This document shows, one piece after another, positions 7,345 through 14,421 of a DNA stretch of 64,000 bases (the first letter of the stretch is position 1; the number at the start of each line of letters is the position of its first letter). The notes beneath the pieces were generated by a model, which saw only the letters and a list, made by a program, of their open reading frames with translations, was not told the origin of the DNA and ran no database searches. This stretch comes from Sporolactobacillus kofuensis (GTDB lineage: Bacteria; Bacillota; Bacilli; Bacillales; Sporolactobacillaceae): contig NZ_JBHSTQ010000008.1 of the NCBI RefSeq assembly GCF_042660205.1, forward strand, positions 1-64,000. Direction: 5' to 3'. The translations under genes were made by a program, and so were the position numbers.

Positions 7345-7484
7345 GTGAAGAATATCAGGAATTTAAGCAAATCCATGACAACGCAAGTCGTTTGTTGGAT
7401 CGTGTTGAAAATGGACTGAATACGTTGAACGAAGTGATTGCTCGGATGGACAAGCAGCGTCTAAAGGTGAGCCATAATGATTAA
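7341..7484 (+). CDS. 47-residue helical phage protein
   Basis: ATG 7341 overlaps the preceding stop (ATGA). The product is one amphipathic helix (EFKQIHDNASRLLDRVENGL then NTLNEVIARMDKQR), likely a coiled-coil dimer. No family recognised. It overlaps the next gene by eight bases. Confidence 0.45.
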   Translation: MSEEYQEFKQIHDNASRLLDRVENGLNTLNEVIARMDKQRLKVSHND

Positions 7485-7614
7485 CGCAATCGCACTTGTG
7501 ATCGGTGTACCGATTATTGTTTTTGAAATGATCGTTGTGGTTCGAGCAATTACATTGGTGAGAAATGAAGAGATCGAACAAGATGATGAGAAGAATTTGA
7601 TAAGGCGGCGATGA
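7477..7614 (+). CDS. 45-residue membrane peptide
   Basis: ATG 7477 starts a peptide with a single N-terminal transmembrane helix (ALVIGVPIIVFEMIVVV) and a charged tail (EEIEQDDEKNLIRRR). TGA at 7612-7614 is one base before the next start. Its operon position and overlapping start support it more than similarity does. Confidence 0.4.
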   Translation: MINAIALVIGVPIIVFEMIVVVRAITLVRNEEIEQDDEKNLIRRR

Positions 7615-7615
7615 A

Positions 7616-7924
7616 ATGAGTACAGGACAATCAATCTTTCTACTGGCGTTAGTGACGCTTACCGCGATTCTAACCATTGCGGACTATTTCGTGACAAAAA
7701 GGGTTAATAAAGCAAGAAAAGAACGTGACAAATTGGTTATGGAATTGATTGACGGTTATGAAAAAGAAACGAAAATCCTTATGCGTATGAACACGAAAAC
7801 GGGAGAGTTGTTTTATGACCTCCTATCGCAATCAGCATTGACATTTGAACAAAAAGAAAAATTTAACAAACGATATAAATCATTAGCTGACCAGCATTTT
7901 ACCGCACTTGAGGAAGTGAAGTAA
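7616..7924 (+). CDS. phage membrane-anchored protein, unknown
   Basis: A 102-residue protein with an N-terminal membrane helix (SIFLLALVTLTAILTIADYF) followed by a long charged helix (KRVNKARKERDKLVMELI) and a helical C-terminal part. The single anchor followed by a coiled coil resembles Rz-like or spanin-like shapes, but no lysis genes are nearby, so I leave the role open. The stop overlaps the next start. Confidence 0.45.
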   Translation: MSTGQSIFLLALVTLTAILTIADYFVTKRVNKARKERDKLVMELIDGYEKETKILMRMNTKTGELFYDLLSQSALTFEQKEKFNKRYKSLADQHFTALEEVK

Positions 7925-8115
7925 TGACCAAATACACAGAACTGCAGATCATCAAGCATGCGCTGATGTATTACATTGGGAGACCAAACGCATCAGAAAA
8001 TGACGTGTTGAAGGAAACACATCTGCTAAATAGGGTTGAGGAACGAATTGAATTTATGAAGGACCATTACAGAATTCCGGACAGGGGTGAAAAGTATGCG
8101 AGCAAAAGAAATTGA
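7924..8115 (+). CDS. 63-residue phage protein
   Basis: Starts at ATG 7924, overlapping the previous stop (TAATG). Helical, with LQIIKHALMYYIGRP and LLNRVEERIEFMKDHY. No family recognised. Its last 20 codons overlap the start of the XtrA-like gene in another frame. Confidence 0.45.
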   Translation: MTKYTELQIIKHALMYYIGRPNASENDVLKETHLLNRVEERIEFMKDHYRIPDRGEKYASKRN

Positions 8116-8299
8116 TCTTAACATGGACGGAAAATCAGTGACACAAGAAATTGAGCCTGGTAAGGTGCTGGTGGTTGTCCTGGACGGCGTGCAGAACAAG
8201 GCGAAGGTGACTGAAGCAGTTGAACATGGATTTACCATTATAGAGACAGCAAAGGGAAAAGTTGCTAAAATTAAATATGATGAGGGTGAACTATTCTAG
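8096..8299 (+). CDS. XtrA-like phage protein
   Basis: Sixty-seven residues from ATG 8096, with AGGGGTG upstream. The pattern MRAKEIDLNMDG, EIEPGKVLVVVLDG, AKVTEAVEHGFTIIETAKGK and a KIKYDEGELF end resembles XtrA of the B. subtilis PBSX element, a small beta-rich protein of unknown function encoded near the late regulator xpf. In PBSX-like phages the late control gene and terminase follow. Here neither follows, which marks where the prophage has lost its late half. Confidence 0.6.
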   Translation: MRAKEIDLNMDGKSVTQEIEPGKVLVVVLDGVQNKAKVTEAVEHGFTIIETAKGKVAKIKYDEGELF

Positions 8300-8343
8300 A
8301 CTGATTCATTGGCTGATTAGTTTTTAATACGGTGTTACTGTAC

Positions 8344-8510
8344 TATAATGCCGTGCGTTTCCACGCATCATAATTGCGGAGTCACGCATTCAATTTGCGG
8401 TTTCATGCGTTTAATAATGTACTACAATTTACCCAAGATTAGGTAACGCTTTAAGGAGAGAATCTAGCATAATGAAAAAGATGTTGATTTGCATTATCTT
8501 TAGTCAATAA
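8344..8510 (+). other. gene-poor stretch with -10-like box, 21-bp tandem repeats and a 12-codon leader ORF
   Basis: TATAAT at 8344-8349 has no convincing -35. Two 21-bp repeats follow (8362-8382 and 8383-8403, CACGCAT...TTGCGG pattern) with a partial third (8404-8415). Inverted segments such as TGCGTTTCCACGCA (8354-8367) mean the repeat could fold. A 12-codon frame at 8472-8510 (MKKMLICIIFSQ) lies behind AAGGAGAG and may be a leader peptide or a truncated signal sequence. Confidence 0.4.
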
Positions 8511-8526
8511 AAAAGGAGGCGAAAAC

Positions 8527-9009
8527 ATGACTGAAATAAAGTATAACTTATGCTTAATATTTGCTTTTGCGTTATTGGTTCTATTTATTGTGAATATATT
8601 TATGATGATCACTAGGTTCATAAAACGTATCGGGTCAAAGCCATATAAAAAAAATAGCTTACCTTTCCTAATTACAACAGGAATATCTTTTATTCTACTG
8701 ATTGTTTTTACCTACAATTGGCAATACAACTTGAATTTCTTGCCTCGCACTGATTTTCATACTCAGTATCCATCACCAACAAAAGCCTATACAGTTACTC
8801 TATATTATGAATCAAATGGATTGGCAGACGATACCGTTTTAGGAATTTTGAGAGATAATTCACAAAAGAAGGAACGGGCAATTTATTACGCTATGAAGAA
8901 AACGCCACAAGTTAAATGGACTGCAAAAGATAAGGTGTTGATTGGAAGTCATAAATTTGATGTCCGAAAACACAATCAAATTTATGACTATAGACATGAT
9001 AAAGACTGA
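8527..9009 (+). CDS. two-helix membrane protein, DUF5412-like
   Basis: A 160-residue protein with membrane helices at about 8-28 (LIFAFALLVLFIVNIFMMI) and 47-65 (FLITTGISFILLIVFTY) and an extracytoplasmic C-terminal domain (FHTQYPSPTKAYTVTLYYES, VKWTAKDKVLIGSHKFDVR read in parts). The SP-x-KAYTVTLY...VKW...D.R order recalls the DUF5412 family of Bacillales and their phages. The AAAGGAGG-type site is 9 bases upstream. It precedes the toxin relic and could be a cargo or immunity gene, but that is only positional. Confidence 0.5.
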   Translation: MTEIKYNLCLIFAFALLVLFIVNIFMMITRFIKRIGSKPYKKNSLPFLITTGISFILLIVFTYNWQYNLNFLPRTDFHTQYPSPTKAYTVTLYYESNGLADDTVLGILRDNSQKKERAIYYAMKKTPQVKWTAKDKVLIGSHKFDVRKHNQIYDYRHDKD

Positions 9010-9063
9010 GTATATATCTAGTAATATACTATAAAATTATGGAAAATGTTGGGGGTTATTAGT

Positions 9064-9928
9064 TTGAAAAGAATTAGCAAAGTATTCATGAGTTTTGTGG
9101 CTTTTTTACTAATATTAAATGTACTATCTTTCAATGTCGGACTTGCCAAAGAGAAGATTGTTACTAACCAAGCACCAAAAACTGTAGAGCAATTATATGA
9201 TTTAGCAGTAGAAAATCATGCAATTACTAAAAATGATGATGGCACTATATCAATAAATTTATCTTTCGAAAAGGATTTGAAAGTTCCAGATAATTTATTG
9301 ACTCAATTAAATGAACATCTATCGAATGTAAATGATGGCATTAAAAAAGGATTTTTATACATTGGAGCTAATTTTCAAATTGAGACTAAGTCAGCTGAAG
9401 AAATAGTTAATGGTACTGTATTTGATGATCCAACTGTTAAAGTTACTAGTTACTCAAGGCATTCATGTGTTGGCGGTAGCTGGGCCGAAAACCTATGATT
9501 TATTGGGAAACTCACGTGCACATAAAAAAGAACTTAAGAATCTATACGATGCGGAGAAATCAGCAGCAAAGTTCAATCCTGGTATTAATCCCTATTTTGT
9601 AGCAGCGGGTTATTTTGCTGGCAAAGAAAGAGAAGGTGGCGCGTGGGATTTGAAGTATCAGCTCAAAAAGAAAGATGGCGCGAATTATAATACTAATTAT
9701 ACTGTTTATGTTCCATCGAAAGAAATATATCAAGCTCAAGATATTGGAAACTATCATTATGGATATGTTGGCACAGTCTTGTTTAGTGAGAATGAGTTAT
9801 TGAGAGCGGGAGACCTAGTTCAATTTTTAGCAGCTGCGAAAAGAGGAGATTTTTCCCAATATGCGGATGATCCAAGGGACAAAACCTATGTAAAAAAGGG
9901 GTATAGCGCGGGTAAAAAAGGACTGTGA
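9064..9928 (+). pseudogene. secreted polymorphic toxin (Ntox44-like C-terminus), frameshifted
   Basis: The first frame, probably from TTG 9064 after GGGGG, has a signal peptide (LKRISKVFMSFVAFLLILNV to about GLA-KE) and a secreted domain ending ...SRHSCVGGSWAENL at 9498. The frame beginning upstream of 9480 continues with GPKTYDLLGNSRAHKKEL and carries features of bacterial toxin type 44: GGAWDLKYQ, DIGNYHYGYVGT, LLRAGDLVQF and DDPRDKTYVKKGY, ending at 9928. The switch of frame near 9480 breaks an otherwise continuous protein of about 287 residues. Ntox44 is a predicted toxin domain of secreted polymorphic toxins. No dedicated immunity gene is recognisable next to it. Confidence 0.6.
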
Positions 9929-9990
9929 TTATTGTTATCTTAAATTAAATAGGGAAAATTAAGTTTTTTAGTCCAAGATAGGAAAGCCTG

Positions 9991-10035
9991 AGGACACTGA
10001 TCGACGCAAAGCCCGCCGGTTGGTGTCCTTTTTTG
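9991..10035 (+). terminator. intrinsic terminator after toxin relic
   Basis: AGGACAC (9991-9997) pairs with GTGTCCT (10023-10029) across a 25-base loop and is followed by a T-run (10029-10034). The loop contains GACGCAAAGCC, a string also seen in c-di-GMP-I riboswitches, but the rest of that fold is absent. Confidence 0.5.
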
Positions 10036-10058
10036 TTTTCTATAACGGGGGGACCAGC

Positions 10059-10187
10059 GTGAAAACGAACAAGCCCAAACAACAGAAAAAGCCGAAGCAA
10101 ATGAAGCCATGGCAGGTTGAGGAGCTGATGGGCGTTAACGATCCTACGTATCGTCGTGTCAAAGGCGGCGCACTGAAACCGAAATAA
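10059..10187 (+). CDS. 42-residue basic phage protein
   Basis: GTG 10059 follows a GGGGGG tract. The product is Lys/Gln-rich at the N-terminus (KTNKPKQQKKPKQMK) and ends with a motif common in small Bacillales phage proteins (PWQVEELMGVNDPTYRRVKG). Function unknown. It lies after the terminator and just before the next phage-like gene. Confidence 0.5.
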   Translation: MKTNKPKQQKKPKQMKPWQVEELMGVNDPTYRRVKGGALKPK

Positions 10188-10203
10188 AGGGAGATGCGGC
10201 GGA

Positions 10204-10443
10204 ATGAGCATACGTAAATTGATTTATGAATACAAGCGATCTCTGCGAGAAATGAAAGCTGCTTATGAAGCCGCGGATCCGGATGGAGACAAACCAATTA
10301 TCGGCGGGATGATTCATGATCTGGAATGCGCGATCAAATGGATGGAATCAGGCAGGGATCCGGAACGATACCATATGGATGCAGACTTTCAGCAGCAGAG
10401 GAAATCATGGGTTATTTTATATTATAATGAGTCTAAAGTGTAA
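10204..10443 (+). CDS. phage ORF with a replaced C-terminus
   Basis: A 79-residue frame. The first 60 residues (SIRKLIYEYKRSLREMKAAY, then GDKPIIGGMIHDLECAIKWM and ESGRDPE) match a widespread phage ORF that usually continues with a RRAAYQRE-like C-terminal segment. Here the end is QQQRKSWVILYYNESKV, unlike that family. The change of character marks a probable deletion junction and the right-hand limit of the recognisable phage genes. GGGAGATG lies upstream of the start. Confidence 0.5.
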   Translation: MSIRKLIYEYKRSLREMKAAYEAADPDGDKPIIGGMIHDLECAIKWMESGRDPERYHMDADFQQQRKSWVILYYNESKV

Positions 10444-10506
10444 AAATAAATGACCGTTAGATATAAATATTCTGAAAAAGCCTAAAAAGGAACGAAGTGA
10501 ATCTCG

Positions 10507-11271
10507 ATGTTAAAGGAAGAAAGATATCAAACAATTCTTAGAGATATTGAAATAAACGAATTAGCAAGTGTTTCGGATTTAGCAAAAAAATTAGATGTTA
10601 CCGAGATGACCATTCGTCGTGATTTGGACGATCTTGAGGAAAAAGGTTTGGTTGATCGGATACATGGCGGAGCAAAAAAAAGAGGGGCAAAAGGTTATCA
10701 TGAACTGTCTCACATACAGAAGCAAGAAATTAATATTGAGAAAAAAAAGGCTATTGCACAGCGTTCGGTAGCACTTATTGAAAATAAGGATGTTGTGTTT
10801 ATTGGGCCGGGAACAACAGCCGGCTTCATTCATGATTATCTAGATAAGGAACATTTCAAGCATCTGGATATTGTGACTAATTCCGTTTCAGTATTTGAAC
10901 AGTTTAAAAATGATACCCCCCAATTTGAGATAATACTGGTTGGCGGACGCTATCGTGCACGAACGGAGACCTTTGTTGGTTATTTTACAAATAAATTATT
11001 GAAAGAATTTAATGTTACCAAGGCATTTATAGGAACAAACGGAATTTCTGGGCTTAATGTTACCACTGCTAATGAAGACGAAGGCATCGCCCAAAAAATT
11101 GTTTTGGATAATGCAAACGAAACATATATTTTGGCAGACAGTACAAAGTTTGGTGTTGAAGCATTTCATAATTTGTATGATGTCCGCAAATTAACAGCGA
11201 TCATTACTGATTCATCGATCGAATCCAAATATGTTTCTTATTACAAAGATAGGGTTAAGATTATTAGATGA
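10507..11271 (+). CDS. DeoR-family transcriptional regulator, LacR-like
   Basis: A 254-residue regulator with an N-terminal DeoR winged helix (residues about 5-57: LASVSDLAKKLDVTEMTIRR, then RIHGGAKKRG) and a DeoR C-terminal sensor domain (GPGTTAGFIHDYL, IVTNSVSVFEQF, VGGRYRARTETFVG, AFIGTNGIS, ADSTKFGVEAF). Length and motifs fit LacR, which responds to tagatose-6-phosphate in lactococcal lac operons, but other sugar phosphates are possible. Downstream are a stub of a LacA/RpiB isomerase and a LacX-like mutarotase, two lac-operon neighbours, with the genes between them missing. Confidence 0.75.
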   Translation: MLKEERYQTILRDIEINELASVSDLAKKLDVTEMTIRRDLDDLEEKGLVDRIHGGAKKRGAKGYHELSHIQKQEINIEKKKAIAQRSVALIENKDVVFIGPGTTAGFIHDYLDKEHFKHLDIVTNSVSVFEQFKNDTPQFEIILVGGRYRARTETFVGYFTNKLLKEFNVTKAFIGTNGISGLNVTTANEDEGIAQKIVLDNANETYILADSTKFGVEAFHNLYDVRKLTAIITDSSIESKYVSYYKDRVKIIR

Positions 11272-11510
11272 AAAAAATGTATTAATAAGAGCAGAAATTT
11301 GGATGTAATAAGGATCTGAACTGCTCTTTGTTCATGTTAAATCATAAAATTGTGAACGATGAATGTATGAGTGTTCAAGTTAAAGAAAACATGTCAAAAT
11401 ATACAAGAAACAAAAATAAACGTTAGAAAACAAATAGATATATATTCATATTTACTGAGATTACTTTCCAATCTCAACAGATCGTGGACATCTTGAAGGA
11501 GCTCTTAAGC

Positions 11511-11624
11511 ATGAAAGCAATTATAAGGGCAGATGCAAATGGCTTTGCGTTGAAAGAACATCTTAAAACTTATCAAGAAGTGGGACGAGGGCTTTTACCA
11601 CGATTAAGTTCTCTAAACAGATGA
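11511..11624 (+). pseudogene. LacA/RpiB-type sugar-phosphate isomerase, N-terminal stub
   Basis: A 37-codon frame behind AAGGAG whose start (MKAIIRADANGFALKEHLKT) resembles the first strand and helix of RpiB/LacA isomerases (MKIxIGxDxxGFxLKE). After about 24 codons the similarity ends and the frame stops at 11622-11624. Complete proteins are about 140-170 residues. The stub sits between the lac-type repressor and the LacX-like gene, so an internal deletion of a lac or tagatose operon is likely. Confidence 0.5.
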
Positions 11625-11645
11625 CAGAAGCAAAGGAGCTTGGAT

Positions 11646-12509
11646 ATGGTGGATTATGGAGTATCTTCGTATGAAGAGAATGGCTTGACCTTTATCCGAT
11701 TGTCTGGAATAGAGGCATATGTCATCATTTGTCCGGAACGAGGCGGAATCGTCAGTACCTTTAATATCATTGGCAAAGATGTGCTTTATTTGAAAAAGGA
11801 TACGCTTTTCGATCCTTCCAAAAATGTTCGCGGGGGCATTCCTGTTCTTTTTCCTATGGCCGGACAATTGCCTGATAAGAGCTATTTGTTAGGCAATAAA
11901 ACTTATATCATGGAAAATCATGGACTTGCTCGTCAGCGTCCATGGCAAGTCATTGACCAGAAATCAGAGCAGTCATATGCTGAAGTTACGCTTCAATTTG
12001 CAAGTGATAAGAGTACATTAGAACAATTTCCATTTGAATTTGAAGTAGTTTTCACCTATGTTCTCTCCGGAGAAAAACTGACAATTCGGCAAAGCTATCG
12101 AAATCAATCAGAGAGCAAAATGCCAATTTATCCAGGTTTCCATCCATATTTTAATATTAAGAACAAACATTTATTGCTCAATACAAAGACGAGCTCATAT
12201 ATTGACTACAATGATCAGAAGGTCAAATCATTCAACGGAGAAATTGACTTGACGAATCTACCGGAAGCCGTTGTTTATGCGGATGATTCGGACAAAATTG
12301 TTGCTCCGTTTGATAAGGACACGAAATTGGTCATTGAGAAAAGTAAGGCATTCCGCTATGTAATGCTTTGGTCTGAACCTGGTCATGATTATGTGTGCAT
12401 CGAGCCTTGGACAGCGAAAAAGAATGAGTACAACGAAAAGAAAGAATTGATCTATGTTGAACGGGATCATCCTTTTGAAGTGGAAATTTCAATAGCGCTT
12501 GAGCATTGA
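11646..12509 (+). CDS. aldose 1-epimerase family protein, LacX-like
   Basis: A 287-residue galactose mutarotase-fold enzyme. Visible family motifs are ERGGIVSTFNIIGKDVLYL, NVRGGIPVLFPMAG, ENHGLARQRPWQV (with the catalytic-type HG), YPGFHPYFNI and the C-terminal CIEPWTAKKN. Enzymes of this fold interconvert alpha and beta anomers of aldoses or hexose 6-phosphates; LacX belongs to the lac operons of lactic acid bacteria. ATG 11646 is 8 bases after AAGGAG; TTG 11640 is an alternative. The downstream hairpin at 12584-12634 probably ends the transcript. Confidence 0.8.
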   Translation: MVDYGVSSYEENGLTFIRLSGIEAYVIICPERGGIVSTFNIIGKDVLYLKKDTLFDPSKNVRGGIPVLFPMAGQLPDKSYLLGNKTYIMENHGLARQRPWQVIDQKSEQSYAEVTLQFASDKSTLEQFPFEFEVVFTYVLSGEKLTIRQSYRNQSESKMPIYPGFHPYFNIKNKHLLLNTKTSSYIDYNDQKVKSFNGEIDLTNLPEAVVYADDSDKIVAPFDKDTKLVIEKSKAFRYVMLWSEPGHDYVCIEPWTAKKNEYNEKKELIYVERDHPFEVEISIALEH

Positions 12510-12583
12510 TGGAGGTGTGATTTTCGTTAGGATGGGGCAATATAAAAAGAGAATTTATTAACAATTCTATGTTTCGTATGACA

Positions 12584-12634
12584 AGAAGAGGGTAACTCGA
12601 AAGTCGATTTTGTGACTATGAGATACCCTCTTCT
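12584..12634 (+). terminator. probable terminator after the mutarotase gene
   Basis: AGAAGAGGGTAACTC (12584-12598) pairs with GAGATACCCTCTTCT (12620-12634) with one mismatch. The T-run is weak, so termination may be inefficient. Confidence 0.55.
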
Positions 12635-12683
12635 ACTTACTTGATGATTTTTTACTTGATCCTTGAATCAAGAGCAATACTTT

Positions 12684-12774
12684 TCCTTATCTGCCCAGAC
12701 TTCCTTTGCTGTTTCGATTACTCATTCTATTTTTACTCATTGCCGCGATTCTGTTAATTTATTGCCTTCTTCGT
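12684..12774 (-). pseudogene. degraded copy of a metE-like 3' end
   Basis: Read on the minus strand this stretch gives NEEGNKLTESRQ, stop, then VIETAKEVWADKEK after another stop. It matches the last about 30 residues of the MetE-like gene at 17778-18911 (EEGNKLTEEQQWAKLKLVID, TAKEVWTGKED). The DNA match is clear over about 90 bp despite substitutions and frame loss. It is a scar of a second copy of that gene, or of a duplication that carried it. Confidence 0.7.
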
Positions 12775-12792
12775 TAAAAACGCTAAGTTACT

Positions 12793-12863
12793 AATATGCC
12801 GACTACGCTCGTAGAAACTTAAATCACGATGCTTCTGGATGTGGGTTCAACCTCACCGTCCCC
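12793..12863 (+). ncRNA. decayed 3' end of tmRNA (ssrA), likely attachment-site relic
   Basis: About 70 bases match, from memory, the 3' end of Bacillus tmRNA: GACTACGCTCGTAG (12801-12814), CTTAAATCACGATG (12819-12832) and CTTCTGGATGTGGGTTCAAC (12832-12851), then CACCGTCCCCA. The T-arm is damaged: the CTCCCACC half has become CTCACC, so it cannot fold as a functional tRNA-like domain, and the CCA end is lost. No rest of ssrA lies upstream. Many islands and prophages integrate at the ssrA 3' end and leave a duplicate like this, so this may be the right-hand attachment scar of the decayed element. Confidence 0.65.
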
Positions 12864-12893
12864 ATTTGGAGAATTTAATAACTTATTTTGAGA

Positions 12894-12936
12894 CTTCAAA
12901 AATCGTTCACGTCACACGGTTTTTGAAGCTTTTTAA
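12894..12936 (+). terminator. strong terminator hairpin behind the tmRNA relic
   Basis: CTTCAAAAATCGT (12894-12906) pairs with ACGGTTTTTGAAG (12916-12928) with one mismatch, followed by CTTTTTAATTT. It could be the copied ssrA terminator. Confidence 0.7.
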
Positions 12937-13134
12937 TTTGCATATGATTTAAAACTTATTTTTGGTTATTCTTCTGGCATGTGAACAGATTTATGTAATT
13001 ACTAAATATTGGAAGAAGAATCGAAAAATATCTAACTGCTTAATTTTAGGCTATCTGGTAAATAGCACGCAAACCTTGGAATGTAGGGTTGCGTGCTTGA
13101 ATATTAGAAAATCATTTCTTATTGAAAACGCCTC

Positions 13135-13165
13135 TTGCCTTGAAGTTTACTCCAAGAAGTATACT
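13135..13165 (+). promoter_or_regulatory. MerR-type promoter (19-bp spacer), first copy
   Basis: TTGCCT (13135-13140), a 19-bp spacer and TATACT (13160-13165). The long spacer contains the dyad CTTGAAGTTTACTCCAAG (13138-13155), the operator position used by MerR-family activators. It shares the AGTT(T/C)ACT core with the promoters at 13789 and 14422. It now drives only gene remnants. Confidence 0.7.
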
Positions 13166-13173
13166 ACTTGGAG

Positions 13174-13261
13174 TATGGAGCGTAGGCATCATTTGCAGAG
13201 GGAAAGTACCAAATTGAATGATTTGTTGAAAAATCTGAAAGTTAACTGTGATAAGTTATAA
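13174..13261 (+). pseudogene. C-terminal scrap of a MerR-family regulator
   Basis: The frame RRHHLQRESTKLNDLLKNLK with DKL at its end lines up with the C-terminal coiled coil of the intact MerR protein at 13962 (LLREQRNELQDRIDTMQSAL, DRLNYK). The stop at 13259-13261 falls where LNY would be after a small deletion. It follows a MerR-type promoter and precedes an MFS remnant, so an older merR-transporter unit decayed here. The match is short. Confidence 0.4.
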
Positions 13262-13331
13262 TATCGCGATGGATTCAGAGAGAGGAATTTCAAAAACATT
13301 TTTGTGGCTGCTAATGGTGGTATTCCAGTAG

Positions 13332-13784
13332 CTTTTACTTTATGTACCACGTTTGACAAAACGTTATAATAATTCAATTTTACTCGTGGCAGGCTTAGCA
13401 ATTACACTGCTGGGAATGTTCTGGCTAAGCCAAGTCTCAATGACGAGTAATTATTGGATCTCCATTGCTTTACCAATGATATTAATAGGAATTGGCCAAG
13501 GTGCTTCGCTAAGTCCATTAACAAGTGCCGGGATTTCTGGTACTGAAGCACGGGATTCCGGTGCCGCTTCCGGTGTCGTGAATGTAGCACATCAACTTGG
13601 CGGATCCTTAGGACTCGCAATTTTAGTAGCCATTGCTGCAAAAATGGAGAACTCATCAGATGTAGTGATTACACGAACAGCCCAAGTGGAGATTGCCTTG
13701 AAAGTTGGAAGTATTATGTTGTTTCTTGCTTTAATCGTCACATTAGTTTTAATACTTCCAAAGGAAAAAAATAAATGGGAATAA
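13332..13784 (+). pseudogene. MFS drug transporter (DHA2/EmrB type), C-terminal fragment
   Basis: About 150 codons encode the last membrane helices of a 14-helix MFS exporter: LYVPRLTKRYNNSILLVAGL, the loop-rich ALPMILIGIGQGASLSPLTS with GISGTEARDSGAASGV, and LGLAILVAIAAKM, ending at 13784. An in-frame TAG lies just upstream (13329-13331) and no N-terminal helices exist. Full-length relatives are about 450-500 residues. The GTEARDSGAASGVVN motif is typical of EmrB/QacA transporters. The MerR-type promoter upstream suggests it was inducible. Confidence 0.75.
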
Positions 13785-13788
13785 ATCC

Positions 13789-13819
13789 TTGACTTGGAGT
13801 TCACTTAAAGGTTTAAGGT
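13789..13819 (+). promoter_or_regulatory. MerR-type promoter (19-bp spacer) before merR
   Basis: TTGACT (13789-13794), a 19-bp spacer (TGGAGTTCACTTAAAGGTT) and TAAGGT (13814-13819). It lies in front of the merR gene at 13962 and shares the GGAGTTCACT core with the promoter at 14422, so autoregulation is likely. Confidence 0.65.
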
Positions 13820-13961
13820 AACTTAAAAGTGGTTCTCTTGATTTCTAATGTTTGTCATGTTCCTCATGAATGATCGTAAATAATTACCTTGATTAAATCT
13901 GGGTGTCAATGAGTCTAATGCAAAATGGGTAAACACATTAAGAGAAAGGATTGAAAAAGAT

Positions 13962-14345
13962 ATGAATATTAAAGTGGCCAGTAAAGAAACAAATGTATCA
14001 GCGGATACGATTCGTTACTATGAGCGTATTGGTTTGATTCCTCCGGTTAAGCGAACTGAAAATGGTGTACGTGACTTTGATGATGAAGACTTGCGCTGGA
14101 TAACTTTTAGTCGTTGTATGCGTGACGCAGGTATGCCTATCGAAGCGCTAATTGAGTACTTGCAGCTTTTTCGTATGGGTGACGGTACCATTCAGTCAAG
14201 AGTTGATCTCTTACGAGAACAGCGAAATGAACTTCAAGATCGAATTGACACTATGCAGAGTGCATTAGATCGCTTGAACTATAAAATAGACAATTATCGA
14301 AGCCATATGGTGGTTGCTGAGAAAGAGTTGAAACCATTTGAATAA
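13962..14345 (+). CDS. MerR-family regulator (AdhR/NmlR-like)
   Basis: A 127-residue regulator with the MerR winged helix (residues 1-70: SADTIRYYERIGLIPPVKRT, then GVRDFDDEDLRWITF and RCMRDAGMPIEALIEYLQLF) and a C-terminal dimer coiled coil (about 80-120). There is no conserved cluster of cysteines in the effector end, so it is not a classical metal sensor. AdhR/NmlR-type MerR proteins respond to aldehydes or electrophiles and control dehydrogenases and CMD-domain proteins, which fits the genes downstream. AGAAAGGA lies upstream of ATG 13962. It probably activates its own promoter and that of the following operon. Confidence 0.85.
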   Translation: MNIKVASKETNVSADTIRYYERIGLIPPVKRTENGVRDFDDEDLRWITFSRCMRDAGMPIEALIEYLQLFRMGDGTIQSRVDLLREQRNELQDRIDTMQSALDRLNYKIDNYRSHMVVAEKELKPFE

Positions 14346-14421
14346 GAGAAAATGAGCAGAAGGTTAACATTAATATAGGATTAACCGTAGTCATTTTTCT
14401 CTTTGTTTCTGTAAGTTTCTA

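Noticed and set aside
8362..8415. CRISPR-like repeat unit
   Set aside because: The 21-bp units are directly adjacent without spacers, and no cas genes are present.
10003..10013. GACGCAAAGCC, as in c-di-GMP-I riboswitches
   Set aside because: The rest of the aptamer (GGGCAAACC-type receptor and flanking stems) is absent; the string lies in the loop of a simple terminator after the toxin relic.
1..10450. Inducible, complete prophage
   Set aside because: No terminase, capsid, tail or lysis genes are present, and integrase, ImmA and Cro-like genes are broken.
12962..13261. 99-codon protein as a real gene
   Set aside because: The first two thirds cross a MerR-type promoter; only the last part resembles a protein, the decayed MerR end.
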